This document shows, one piece after another, positions 22,750 to 38,535 of a stretch of 64,000 nt of DNA. The stretch's first letter is position 1, and each line of letters starts with the position of its first letter. Position numbers and translations under genes: made by a program. Source of the DNA: Adiantum capillus-veneris (Eukaryota > Streptophyta > Polypodiopsida > Polypodiales > Pteridaceae); the NCBI GenBank assembly GCA_014529385.2, contig CM043968.1, positions 11,365,148 to 11,429,147 of the forward strand, read 5' to 3'. Below the pieces are notes generated by a model. The model was not told the DNA's origin. It was given only the letters and a program-made list of their open reading frames with translations, and did no database searches.

Positions 22750-22911
22750 CCTAGCCGGGTAGCTCATCCCTCCGGATCGATAATTTTGTTGGTCATTGGA
22801 GGTATTGCAACGATGGGGACCCCAACATTTGGCGCCGCTACCGGGGAGGATGGCCTACGTTAGTGTAATTGTGGCATAAACGAATGCGTTCCCTCACTAA
22901 TTTCACTTGCT
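22750..22911 (+). mobile_element. Fragment of element-2-type LTR end, primer site and leader
   Basis: CCTAGCCGGGTAGCTCATCC through CACTTG matches about 9232-9405: LTR end at 22827, tRNA-Asp-type primer site TGGCGCCGCTACCGGGGA at 22830-22847, then the GATGGCCTACG leader. The fragment is cut on both sides, by the hairpin array on the left and tnpD sequence on the right. Confidence 0.8.
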
Positions 22912-25900
22912 TGTGTTTATACTTAGTTTCAGAAAGCTTGGATTGTAAATAAAAGATTCAAGAAACTTCTCTACAAAGGGGATGCTCATTCTTAAGGGCT
23001 TATTTGTTCTCCTTGTGCTTTGGCATTGGTCATGGCAAGATGGATCCACTCTACCTGAATCAAATCATGATCTTTTGCAATCTCTTTAGGATAAGGAGGT
23101 GCACGTCTACGTCCATGTGACCTCTTCCATGCATCTCTATCCCTTTCTCTAGCTGTGTGGGCTTCCAAGTACATATTGACCCATTTGGCCATGATAGTGG
23201 CATTGAGTACACAATAGTTGTTGACTATGACATGAAACTCTCTATCCATAACCAAGAGCGAGCCTTTTCCACTGGGAATGGTTGAGTGCTTCCTAGGATC
23301 CTCTTCCTCACTCCATAGACAAGGCAATGATGGATCCACTGTGATGAGATACTGTGAGACATACACAAGCGCCTCTTGCACCACCCAACCTTCTGTCATG
23401 CTCGCCTAAAAACATTAAAACCACATTTTTTTATTAGCAACTCCATAGATTATTAATGCTATCTATATTGTATTGATTTTGCATACCTCCGGTTGTGACC
23501 TCAATCTAGCAAAATCCTTTATAGTCTTCAAGAATCTCCTCAAGAAGAACATCCATCTAGAGTGAACCACCCCACAAATGGAAGTCTCCTCAACAAGGTG
23601 AAGCAATAGGTGTACTTGGCTAACAAGGATTGTACGTGGGAATGCATCCTCAATAGCACACACTGCCTCTACTGCTAGCTAATGGGATATTGGTATGGCT
23701 TCCACTTCTATCTCCTTGGAGCTCACAAATATACAAGGCACAAATAATATAGTACATGAAAAAAAATTCCATTGTACATGGCACAACATGATATAGTACT
23801 TGAGAAAAAACCATTACCTCACAATCTCACCTACTTTGAATATTGCAACCTTCACCTTAGTGTCTCCATAACCACTAATATTTAAGGGAAGTACAAACTA
23901 CAAACAATAAAACATCTTAGTGAATGTCAACTTATATATAAGGACACATAGACACCACAAAATGTTATACTCTTACCTGAAGAATTTTATGCCAATCATG
24001 GGATTTCAATCCATACAATTGAGTGGAGCCACCCTTTTTGGTTTTTGTGAAAGCACCTTTGAGTGACCGCATATATCCCGTTGGAGTTCGGATGGATGCC
24101 ATAACTTGCTTTGTCCGCTCTTGGTCTGCCTTTGACAGTATCCACGGTGCTTTTGGGAGAATCATCTTTCCCCGCTCCCCCATGTGGGGCATGTCTGAAG
24201 GGGGGAGACGTCTCATGGATCTTAAATCTTCCCTAGCACCCAATGAATCCTTCTTGCCAATTATGTGATCCCATATAGCTTTCCCAACATTTTTGAACAC
24301 ATGCATAGGGTCCAACAAGTGCTGAATTTTCAACGAAGCCCAATAGGGGAGCGACAAGAAGATAGAGTACCTCAACATACCCCTTGGAAACCCATTGGGA
24401 GGGGGTGAGGTACGGTGATGCTCCTCCCAATGCTTCGCCCAATCGGCCATGTTCCAATGGAAGGCTTCACTCCATTGATAGGGGGAGCATATCTACGATA
24501 TGAAGGAGGCAGGAAGCGATGGTTGTTGGGATAGATCACCTTCCCAAGAAGAGGAGGTCTCTTTGTCACAAGGGAAGGGCCACAAGTTGGACACGCACTA
24601 TGTCTAGATGTTGGTAGTCCTGCCAAGAGGTAAACAAATGTTACACATGAGATGATAAACCTAAAGCAAAGAGTACACTTAACATGTCCATACTTACCAG
24701 ATACCTCTCCAAATCCTGGGTAATCATGCATGGTCCACATGAGGATGCACTTGATGACGGCTTTGTGGTCTTGTGGTGGCCGTGAAATGTCAATGACATC
24801 TATGCCTCTCCATAGATCTTGAAGCTCTTCAATAAGAGGCTGCAGATATACATCCATGTTTTTTACCTTGTGCTTTCTTGGAATGAGAAGTGATAGTAAA
24901 ATGTTTCCCTTTTTTGTTGCCTCCCAAGGAGGAATATTGTAGTTCACAACCACCATCGGCCAAGTGCTCCACGAAGTGGAGCGGTGCCCAAATGGATTCA
25001 CTCCATCACTAGCTAACCCAATCCTCAAGTGACGAGGCTCATCCCTGAACTCTGGCCATGTGTTCTCTATGTGCTTCCATGCTGGTGAGTCAGCTGGCAC
25101 TCTCATAATACCATCTGTGGAGCGATTTTTTGCATGCCAACTCAAAATCTCGCTCGTACCCTTTGATCTAAATATGTGTTGGATGCGAGGGATGAGTGGA
25201 AAATGCCTCAAAACGTTACGTGGAATTTTGTTGTTGTGCATTCCTTCTTTGAACCTAGGCTCCCCGCACGATGGACATGTGTCACAATCGGCATGCTCAT
25301 TACGAAAGAGCACACAATCGTCCACGCAAGCATGAATGCGATCATAATCGATCCCTAATCCTATCACCACTTCGCGTGCTTTTCGTCTATTCTCTAGCAT
25401 GTGATTTCCAGTTGGCAACATCTTTCCTAGCAACCTATCACAAGAAGAAAGTACATTAAAAGCTAATTTATGCATTCCACAAGCATCCTTCACAATCTGT
25501 ATACATACCTCAAAAGTGCGTCGACACTTGCATTGCTCCATCCAAACATCACCTGAAGGTTAAAGACTTCGAGAGATGCCCTTAAAATGGAGTAGTAGCA
25601 TCTCTTATATAGTGCAGTGTGTGCCGAATCAAGTATCTCACTCCTCGTTCTTTCAGAAGCTTCTTCGCATGCGCACTCTGGTTCATGCTCCTCCTCTCAT
25701 GCAAGGAGATCCTCAACCATTCTATGCAAATGGTCGTCTTCTGCATCCACGTAAGGAGATGGGATGTGGTCACCTGTAGAGGGAGTAGCAGTTGGCTGAT
25801 TTGATGTGCTTTCTCCCTCTCTAATGGATTCCTAGCGCATGCGCTCTTCCACCCTCCTTTCCCCTCCTCCACCAACCACACGCCAATGAGGGGTGACATC

Positions 25901-26110
25901 AATAGCCTCTACAATTCGCGGATCGTTTGTTTCCATCCGTGCACGCTTGCGAGGATCGTCCCATAGTCCATAATCTTCTACATGACTTAAGCATATCCAT
26001 CGAAGGCGAGCAATGGCGTATTTGCACTGCACGCATGGGCATGGTAATCGCTCGGCCAACCACCGTGATCTATCCGGTTCAGTGGACGGGTCAAAATCAT
26101 CCCAAGCAAC
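22912..26110 (-). pseudogene. CACTA transposase tnpD, copy 2 (nearly full length, broken)
   Basis: Minus-strand multi-exon TnpD of the En/Spm superfamily, the enzyme that cuts CACTA termini. Exon 26110-25509 begins with a transposase-associated zinc-finger-like region (RLPCPCVQCKYA...HVEDYGLW) and ends FGWSNASVDALL; it has two in-frame stops. Exon 25434-24698 carries the core (IHACVDDCVLFRNEHADCDTC, PSCGEPRF, LRIGLASDGVNPFG, LQDLWRGIDVID). Exon 24619-23977 has ACPTCGPSL, RRFLP-like HRFLPPSYRRY and DPMHVFKNVG, with a 1-bp deletion near 24458. Small exons at 23818-23897, 23487-23731 and 22992-23405 follow. The acceptor near 23731 is TAT where copy 1 has TAG. It is therefore non-functional as read. 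Confidence 0.85.
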
Positions 26111-26640
26111 CTACATTAATAAACTACATACACTAATTAAAATCAAATTACAAAAAAAAGGTCAATAAAATATAAGCAAAAAGTATAATTTTTTTTTTTT
26201 TAACATGCATGGTAATCAAAACTTTTAGTAGCAATGTCATTTTCAAACTACTAGGAATCATTTCATTTTATATACATTTCATCAAAAACATAGTACCAAA
26301 AGATATTGAAAATCAAAGGTCATAATGTCAGAACGTGGCCTTCTCTCTGGTTGCACCGAAATTGCAGTGCAGTAATAGGCGCGGTAATAACTACGGTAAC
26401 TGTCGCGGTAATAGGCGCGGAAAAAGTTTTTTCAAAATTTTTTATAAATAGGGGCACCCGCATGTCTCGCGAAGTTCAAAACCCTAATTTTCAAATTTCA
26501 TCGTCTTCTTCATAGAAGCGAAAGCAAGAACCTCACAACCTTGAGCTTTTACACCCTTGCTACCTACTCTTCTACTCTCCACCATCTCTGCTCTTCCATC
26601 TATACTCTCCTACCCTCTCCCAACAAGCTCTTCAATTCCA
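26111..26640 (+). promoter_or_regulatory. Head-to-head promoter region with subterminal-type repeats
   Basis: Lies between tnpD (minus) and a tnpA-like gene (plus). At 26375-26425 there are GCGGTAAT-type words (GGCGCGGTAATAACTACGG, GTCGCGGTAATAGGCGCGG), then TATAAATAGGGGC at about 26442, then a CT-rich leader with AACCCTAA and TTTCATCGTCTTCTTC, ending in a possible first exon border AATGTAAGT near 26642. This looks like the 5' end and promoter of the plus-strand element; no CACTA terminus was found at its left. Confidence 0.4.
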
Positions 26641-26666
26641 CAATGTAAGTTTTCTTATTATGTTTC

Positions 26667-26880
26667 TTGATTTTTACACACTCATACACACACATATACA
26701 CACACATGCATACACACGCACAAGTTAACACGCATGCAAATACACATACACATGCATATAAACACAAACACACATATGCATACACAAACTCACACATACA
26801 CATGCATGCACTCATACGCACACACATACATACACACACACACACACGTAGAAACACACATACGCACACACATGCATATG
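26667..26880. repeat. CA/CATA-rich microsatellite
   Basis: Interrupted CACACATA and CACATGCA units, within what would be the first intron of the plus-strand tnpA-like gene. Frames through it are artefacts. Confidence 0.9.
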
Positions 26881-26899
26881 TTAATTTAATTTATGCATT

Positions 26900-27180
26900 A
26901 GTATGTGCATACACTAATTAGTGTGTGATTACACACACTAATAATTAGTGTGTGCATATGCCAATGCGTGAAATAATTAGTGTGTGCATATGCCAATGCG
27001 TGAAATAATTAGTGTGTGCATTATTCTAATGCACACACTAATTAGTGTGTGATTACACACACTAATAGTGTGCTTACATACACTACTTAACGTGTTCTTT
27101 ACACAAACTAATTAGTGTGTGCATTATTCTAATGCACACACTAATTAGTGTAAGTAAAGACACACCAATTAGTGTGTGCA
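26900..27180. repeat. Palindromic TAATTAGTGTGTG repeats
   Basis: Repeated AATTAGTGTGTGCAT and its complement. It includes a tandem 32-bp unit (about 26938-27005) and the perfect 20-bp palindrome CACACACTAATTAGTGTGTG at 27032-27051. Confidence 0.85.
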
Positions 27181-27289
27181 CATGTTAAACTTAACACATT
27201 TTAATCTTGACATTGGCGACCTAAACTTAACACTAACTTGCAAAACCTAAACTTAACACACTCCTGAGCACAGCTATCGGCCAGGAAAT

Positions 27290-27815
27290 GTCCATGATGT
27301 CGAGTAGAAGACAGCTATGGGAGAGAAAGAGGACGAAAGGGCAATGGGTGCGAGGATGTTTACGCGCCAAGTTGAGGCCAGATCCCATCAGACTTCTACG
27401 CATTATGGTTTGTGAGGAAAAACGGCTTGGAAAGACAAATATGTAAGTAAAAATATTAGTTTTATTGTAAAAAACCTAATGTTTTTCATTTAATTAATTG
27501 GTTGCTGTTTTTTTGTCAGTATAATATTACCATGAGTCGCCTGACCAGAGATGTGCAGAGATATAAGAGATAACCATACCGAGTATCAAACTTGGTGTTA
27601 ATTGTTTGAAAATCAAATGATCTCTCGAGAGGAGTTCGAAAATGCGTGCAGAACTCTGCAACATGTAAGTTTAATCTTATTTAAATTATCAAAATGTTGA
27701 TTTTATATCAAATATTAAATAACAAAGTGTTAATTGTTTATTTTTCTGGTTTTGCAGAGTCAAGGAGTTCCACGTGAAATGCCACCCTCTCCCCCATGAG
27801 AAAATTGCACACACG
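27290..27815 (+). pseudogene. TnpA-like gene, divergent copy C
   Basis: Plus-strand exons homologous to copies A and B. The exon about 27290-27442 reads EKEDERAMGARMFTRQVEAR then QTSTHYGL, a stop, and GKTAWKDKY before GTAAGT; this aligns with EKRDQATMGS...EARARQTPTHYG...GAWKDKY. The exon about 27520-27665 (ITMSRLTRDVQRY...QTWC, stop, LFENQMISREEFENA) aligns with VTLARPTKEMVKY...DTW, stop, WLFKNNHISGKQFNA. The final exon from about 27758 encodes SQGVPREMPPSPP. Stops and a frame change show it is dead. Its exon-intron borders coincide with those of copy A. Confidence 0.6.
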
Positions 27816-27870
27816 CATCAGCTTTTTGGCCATGATCATCCTCTATTTTGTATACGCGGGCTTTTTTTGC

Positions 27871-28010
27871 CCTCTTTATGTAAATGCAATTACCTATCAT
27901 TTTTTTGGCTCAATGTATTGTCCAATTGTATTTCCACTTATGTAAATAAAATTATCAATCATTTTTTTGGCTCAATGTATTGTCCAATTGTAGTTTTCTC
28001 ACTTGATATT
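27871..28010. repeat. Tandem duplication of about 70 bp
   Basis: TATCATTTTTTTGGCTCAATG followed by TATTGTCCAATTGTA occurs at about 27893 and 27955, just after the last exon of copy C. Confidence 0.85.
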
Positions 28011-28066
28011 TTGTTGTAATTAAATTTCTTGTAATTAATAATAATTTTGAAAAATATTTTAAATAA

Positions 28067-28134
28067 ATAAAAAAATAGATGACCTTATGGATGGTCCTGC
28101 AAAGGATCATCCAAACGGTCATCTATTTTTTTAT
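28067..28134. repeat. 68-bp inverted repeat near the element 3' end
   Basis: Perfect 18-bp arms (ATAAAAAAATAGATGACC and its complement), with an inner GGATGGTCC/GGATCATCC that pairs with one wobble. It holds the same relative place, between last exon and subterminal repeats, as the hairpin at 18874-18935, with a different sequence. Confidence 0.9.
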
Positions 28135-28140
28135 CATAAA

Positions 28141-28555
28141 CCAGTACTCGGTAATGCTGCGACAATAGTCTTCGCGGTAATATGTGTGAAAATGCTTGCA
28201 GTAATAAACGCGGTAATACGTGCGAAAATATAGTCGTAGACATTACTGCAAGTCCATTACCGCGGTCATTGCCGCAATCATTTTCGCTTACGAGAAATTT
28301 CACAATACAATTTTATTTGTTTTTGTGCGGTAATGCCTGCGATAATACCACGCATATGTTATAGTGGATGGTAATGGACGCGGTAATGACCGCGGTAATA
28401 ATAGCGGTAATAACAGTGGATATAGTCGCGGTAATACTTTAAACAAAAAAAAAACCCCCCGCCCTCCTCTCTCTTGTTTCTCTCATTGAATTTACACCTT
28501 CTCTCTACAAAACACGGTAAAATAACGCGGTAAACACTTGGAGATTTATATAGTG
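28141..28555 (+). mobile_element. CACTA subterminal repeats and candidate 3' ends
   Basis: Dense GCGGTAAT/ATTACCGC words (for example ACGCGGTAATGACCGCGG). Two candidate termini read CACTATA on the minus strand: ending at 28366 (TTATAGTG) and at 28555 (TATATAGTG). Repeats continue past 28366, which favours 28555. The adjacent 3-bp target duplication could not be confirmed. Confidence 0.5.
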
Positions 28556-28938
28556 CAGCTATTCCTTTTCATCGAGAAGCTCAAGTCTTTACATGTACCT
28601 TAGCTCAGGATGTTTTGTGGAAAATTAAGACTATAACCGTGAAACTAAGAGTAGAGTGTCCACAGAAGAAATTGCAAACCAAAGGAGACCTTTAGAGACC
28701 ATGGCGGAAGAAGTGCTAGACACTTACTCCCACTCGATTTTCGAGATGTCTTCTCTTTTTACTCAATTAGAAATGGCCGGAACCTCACTCAAGTTCAAGT
28801 ACATTCTGACCTTTTTTAAGACTAACAGGTACGATGCCCAAATTTATCTGGATCTTAACAAGAAGTTGTTAGGGTTTAAACCTACTTACATCCCATGCCT
28901 ATGTGAACTATCCCTCATGGTGCTAATCTCACATAATT
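28556..28938. other. Unassigned; one short open frame
   Basis: The frame 28656-28961 (101 residues, TMAEEVLDTYSHSIFEMSSLF) shows no recognised domain, and its C-terminus runs into the LTR at 28939. It could be a remnant of a gene or element, but nothing supports function. Confidence 0.2.
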
Positions 28939-29292
28939 GTTGGAAAAATGCCTACACCTAACACTTCGTTTATATGCCACATGGAGCATACACTTGTCCT
29001 AAATCTTCTCATGCACCAACACCTAAACACATATGTGGATGCACTAGCATCTGCCACTTCTACTACTTGCATGTATCACTCCATCTATAAATGGAGTTCC
29101 ACTATACAAATTTAATCTACTGCATCCTTTTGGATAGTATTATTAAGTGTCTCTTGATGATATTATAATCTAATGCATCCTTTTGTGTAGTATTATTAAG
29201 TGTCATTTTAAGTGTTAATTTAGGTTAGGATAGGTTGATTATTATTATGAATGCAAGCAATAATTATCCGCCATGATTAGTTGAGCCTTACA
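28939..29292 (+). mobile_element. tRNA-iMet-type LTR (5' LTR; partner not seen)
   Basis: Begins TGTTGGAAAAATGCC and ends GAGCCTTACA (TG...CA, about 354 bp). It has CTATAAATGG at about 29088 as a TATA box and an internal duplicated CATCCTTTTG...GTAGTATTATTAAGTGTC. A primer site follows. No second copy is in the window, so the element is truncated or rearranged. Confidence 0.65.
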
Positions 29293-29294
29293 AG

Positions 29295-29306
29295 TGGTAT
29301 CAGAGC
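29295..29306 (+). promoter_or_regulatory. Primer binding site, tRNA-iMet type
   Basis: TGGTATCAGAGC, two bases after the LTR end at 29292. Confidence 0.75.
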
Positions 29307-34230
<4,924 letters not shown>

Positions 34231-34816
34231 AAATGCATACACATGCACATACATGCCCATGCACATGCATACACGTTACTACCTTAGAATTGTGACTTAA
34301 TTCCATTAACATGAGGATAATGATTAATTGACTAGAGTGAGAATAGCTTATCAAAATTCAATTTTGAAAGATGATTCTAAAAGACGAGTAGGTGTAAGAT
34401 GCACACACTTGCTATATTTAGCATGTTTTAGACCAGATAGCTATTTTTATGGAAATTCAGTGTGGGGTAGATTTAGATAAGATGATCGCATCTAGCTAGG
34501 TGCAAACACCTCAAAACTCACTATTTTTTTTATGAAAGTGACAAAAAGTAAAAATTTTTAGTTTTGAAAATCTTATATTAATAGATACATCGGTAACTCA
34601 TCAAAGGTGAAAAATTGCTAAAAATAGAAACTTTCTATAGATGAATAAAATCATTCTTGTAGATGTATTTTTTAAAATTTTTGCATGCAGTAGACCCCTC
34701 TACTAGGGTGGTGGAGACCTTACATCAGACTCCGGTTCAGACTCAAAACCAAATGAGATAGCATACATTGGTTTGAAACGATTTCAAATGTTGCTTATGG
34801 GGGCCTAGAGAATAAT
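34231..34816. repeat. Duplicated segment, copy B, left part
   Basis: Matches 18049-18633 with scattered substitutions, then is interrupted after ATAAT (34812-34816) by the large gypsy element. The match resumes at 54136. Confidence 0.9.
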
Positions 34817-35754
34817 TGTTAGAAGCTGGACACACCCCACGACAACTAACTACTCGGAGGATTATTATTTTTGTAATTATTCATTCATTGAGGAAAACCC
34901 GATTTTTCATCTTGTAAATATTGGGACTTACATAAATTTCCAGATTGTATCCCAGTTTTGATAGTTAGATTGAGTAGATGGTTGATTTTGGAACTTTAGG
35001 GTTTGAGAAATTGTAAGGTATATATACCACTTTTTGACCTTAATGAAAGGACCTTTTTTTCATTTTTAAAAAACAAGTTTTTGAAGTCTGTGAGTGAGTG
35101 TACTGTGTACGAGAGAGAGTGTGAGCTTCATCTTGACCCTACATGTGCTCCGGTGGTCGGAATCGAGTGCGAAGAAGTGCAGCGTGTTGTCCCCGACGAG
35201 AGCTACGCGCCGATACCTACATTGCGCGCGTACGGTCCGGTTTTGCGAGTTCCTTCTACGAGCTTCATCAGGTGTCTGGGCGAGCATACATTGTCCGATT
35301 TTGCATTGCAGCATATCCACGCGTTCACATTGAATAGAACTACACATTAGGAACTTTAGATTTCGAAAACGAAGACCTGCAGATTTCGGCCAGACATCCT
35401 ACGTGTTTTTGCACCAGGTGTTTTGGGTTGGGATTTTGGTTCATAGACCTTAGGGAGAGTGACCTATTGGTATTAGTAGGGTCTCCTTCAAGTTCTATGG
35501 TGTTTCGAGACTGTTTGATGGGTGTTCGGCTCTAGAAAGCGTTGTAGGAAGTTCTCTCTTATGTACTCTTGAACGCAGTGACTTAGACAATTGGTAGAGA
35601 CCTCTGTAGGAATTAGTTAGGAGTCGGTCGAGTGTAGGTTGACACCTTATGCTTGCTTCCACGCGCTTGCAGGTCGAGCTTCGTCCTTAGCTGACATTAT
35701 ATGTTAGGTGAGTTCTCGCTGTGCTGACGTTCGTCGCGGCGTATCCGTCCAACA
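34817..35754 (+). repeat. 5' LTR of the large gypsy element
   Basis: A TATATATA box at 35019-35026 is followed by the likely transcript start. The LTR frame 35003-35350 is also open in the 3' LTR, but I regard it as a by-product of LTR identity. A half copy of the internal palindrome (GACATCCTACGTG) lies at 35393-35405, in the part that would be transcribed. Confidence 0.95.
35019..35026 (+). promoter_or_regulatory. TATA box of the 5' LTR
   Basis: GGTATATATACCAC context; the 3' LTR has TATATAAA at the same place (53400-53407). Confidence 0.6.
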
Positions 35755-35755
35755 T

Positions 35756-35773
35756 TGGCGCCGCTACCGGGGA
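35756..35773 (+). promoter_or_regulatory. Primer binding site, tRNA-Asp type
   Basis: TGGCGCCGCTACCGGGGA, 16 of 18 positions matching the complement of the plant tRNA-Asp 3' end, one base after the LTR. Confidence 0.85.
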
Positions 35774-37571
35774 CGAAAACCTTACGTAGGTGACCGAGAC
35801 TAATCCTTGAGGATTGGGATTTTTGGCTTGCCAAGAGTCTTATTTTACATTTAGACAGGATGAGAGGGTGGAGGACTCTCTAGTTCTTAGAGGGAGTCTG
35901 GGAAGCGTGTGTCTAGCCTAGATCCTTCGACTTAGGTAGTTTAGGTAGACCAAGATAGTTTTAGGTAGTAGTCGAGTTCTTGAGTAGGAGTTGGAGTGGT
36001 AGAAGCGGTGAGAGGAGAGCTTGAGAGTCCGAAGAGGCCAAAAAGCAACCAAAAACACCATTATCACCATTTCACATGATAAGTAGGAGTAGAGTAAGTA
36101 GGACATCATGATTCAGGATCTAGAGCATTTCATGCATGTACACTTGCTTGGTAAAGTCATCACAAGTTTGTAAAAGACGCAAAAGTGTGTTTGAAAGCCT
36201 AATTGAAGTCCAAAAGTTACTGTGAGTGTTTTTGATAGATCTATAGAGCATCAAGAGCATTCCTGCCAGAAAAAAATTTAATTTTAAGCCAGGAGACATC
36301 CTACGCGTAGGATGTCTACAGGCTATTCTGGGAGGAATTTTGGGATTTTGAGTTGACCAGTGTGTTCAGAAGGTGGGGTTTACCCTAATTTCAACTGGAA
36401 AGTGAAAATTTGACCATATCTTGACAGGATAAGGCCAGATAGACTGAAATTGCCAGACATCCTATCCAACATGTACCAAAGCATTATTTTGAGACCAAAA
36501 CCCTAAGATGGCTGCATGAGCATGTCTTGCATGATATATTGAGTGACTGAAAGGGGTTTCATTTCATTTGGGTGAGAAAATTGGGTTCAAAGCGGACTTT
36601 AGCACTTTTGACTAAAAAAGGCAAGAACAGCTAAAATTTGGGACTTTTGAAATCCAAACCAAAATCTAAGCATACCACTGGGTTACTGACATCAAGGGGA
36701 AGCTGTGGGACAAGTCTGGGGTCAAACAGGCCAAAAAGACATCCTACACGTAGGATGTCTTCTGAGTGATTTTGGACTCCAAACCAAATTTTGAGTATAC
36801 CAAAGTGATTAGCAACTCAAGGGGAGCCTGGGCTTTGAGTTTGAAGCCATTCTGATGAAAAAGACATCCTATGCGTAGGATGTCTAAAGCAAGAAATTGA
36901 AGCCAGACTTTGACAGTGAGCATAGCAAGGTGTTGTATAGCCTAATGCAAGCCTCCTAGTCAATTTTGGTCCAAATTGGAGTTGATTAGACTGATCAATA
37001 TCAGCAATAGGCTGTCGGAACAGATTTTTGACTCATTGACTAGCTAATAGGTGTCCAAATGAAAAAGTAAAAACAGTTGTGCGCTCAACACATCAAAGGG
37101 AAACCATAGTGCAAAAATCCAGGCAAAACAAAGCAGGAGACATCCTACGCGTAGGATGTCTATTGGGGCATACTGCAAAGAAAATTTGACTGGGCATAGA
37201 CAGTGAGATTCCATTTGGCTTAAGGGTTCCGGAACTTCTTTCATAAGTGAATTTGGACCTTGTTTTCCCATTTGATGGAGCAAAGACTGAATTCAGACTC
37301 TTTCGCGTAAATTGACCAACATCTGAGGGAAGTACAGTTTCAGATTAGCAGACCTAATCCAGAATATTAGCAGTGTATAAAATACAGTAGTGGTTGAGAT
37401 TAACTCTCCAGTTATACCAATCATTACTAAGATAACCTCTAACAGATAAATGCTTTGATTCGATTGCCGAAATTAAAACGATTGTGTACATGTAAATTCA
37501 GCAACAAAGCAAGAAGTTGTGCAGAAACTGATCCTTTGCCAGGTGAGTGGTTGGATTTGTGATAAATTGCA
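35774..37571 (+). other. 1.8-kb untranslated leader ahead of gag
   Basis: No coding frame. Contains the first palindrome cluster. Repeated phrases such as TCTGATGAAAAAGACATCC and GCCAGACTTTGACAGTGAGCA recur in the second leader at 48600-49690, showing common origin of the two leaders. Confidence 0.7.
36294..37161. repeat. Palindrome cluster 1 (four copies)
   Basis: Copies of AGACATCC-TACGCGTA-GGATGTCT start at 36294, 36737, 36862 and 37138. The first and fourth are perfect 24-bp palindromes, the third has one T-G pair, and the second one A-C mismatch. A half site (GACATCCTA) is at 36456. Spacings 36295-36863 (568) and 36863-37139 (276) fit multiples of about 284; 36456-36738 (282) forms a second phase. 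Confidence 0.97.
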
Positions 37572-38530
37572 TTGATAAGTTTGATGAATTTAAGATCAAG
37601 AAGATACATTATTAGAGACCAGAAGGTGGCAGGTGACCAAGGTAGCTTAGTGTCCACCGAAGAGAGTGTAACTCAGGCAAGGCTAGATCCACTAGCACCA
37701 ATTATTGAGGAAGGTAGTGATACTGACACTTCGTCAGACAAATCTTTCTTCATGATGGGTAGTCAACAGCCAGGAGGTTTCACCTATGATGGACCTATGC
37801 CAGGAGGAAGCACCTCCCAAAATCCTTTGAATGATTCCAAGCTAACTGTGATCTTCTTAGAGGGAACAAACTCGAGGGGAGGCCTAGTCTATTTTGACTA
37901 TCGAGGACGCAAGTGCATTTGTATCGAGGAGAGGCCAGCTCAAGATTGGAGATAATTCGAGTCTATGATGATGGAGATAGATTCCGAGACAAAAAGGGGA
38001 ACCACTATCTGATAGTTAGTAACCCTGAAGATAACAATAGATATGGAGATAACGTGGCGAAAGGGAAAATGGTTTCAGAAACTCAAGAACCGCCACCAAA
38101 CATTGATCGGCATGGAGCTATTTTTATGTATGATAAGAAAACAACCAGGGTTCCAAATTATAACAAAAACGTGGGAATTTACAAGCATGAGAGTGAGGGT
38201 ATAGTCCCTTACTTTCACAGCAAAGAACCATATGTAAACGAATGAAGCAAAGACAAGGTTCTTTACTTATTCTCTTATGAAACTGCTACGGAGAAGGGTA
38301 TAGTTTTTGTTGATAGATACGGGCGAGAATACCAATGTATTCTCCCAGAGGAGGTAGAAAGGGCAATAGGTCCAGGAGCATCAGCATATGCCCCTAAGGA
38401 AGTGCCAAGAGCCACCTACACCCCAAGCAAGTCAATGAATCCTTTTTCAAATGAGTATGACGCTACCTCACATTCCACCCGACCGCAAGCATTCAACAAC
38501 CCAGACCAACCGGCAAACCAGCCATCATTG
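37572..38530 (+). pseudogene. N-terminal Gag region with short repeats
   Basis: Plus-strand coding region in pieces: 37572-37955, then 37913-38245 after a frame change, then a continuation past a stop at 38243. It carries three copies of a [YF]-x-D-x-x-G-x-x-[YFC] motif: VYFDYRGRKCI near 37890, RFRDKKGNHYLI near 37978 and VFVDRYGREYQCI near 38308. An acidic start and Pro/Asn-rich linkers surround them. The position is upstream of the capsid domain. The motif is also in element 2. Function unknown. Confidence 0.55.
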
Positions 38531-38535
38531 CAGGT

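Noticed and set aside
24372-25541. 389-residue intact transposase start at 25541
   Set aside because: The first about 35 residues are out of frame with the upstream exon and read through an intron (25435-25508), and the end reads into another intron after 24698. The true exon is 24698-25434.
28656-28961. Host gene of 101 residues
   Set aside because: No recognised domain, and its end lies inside an LTR.
35003-35350. 115-residue protein in the 5' LTR (also at 53384-53731)
   Set aside because: It is open in both LTRs only because they are the same sequence; overlapping frames on both strands are equally open and no domain is seen.
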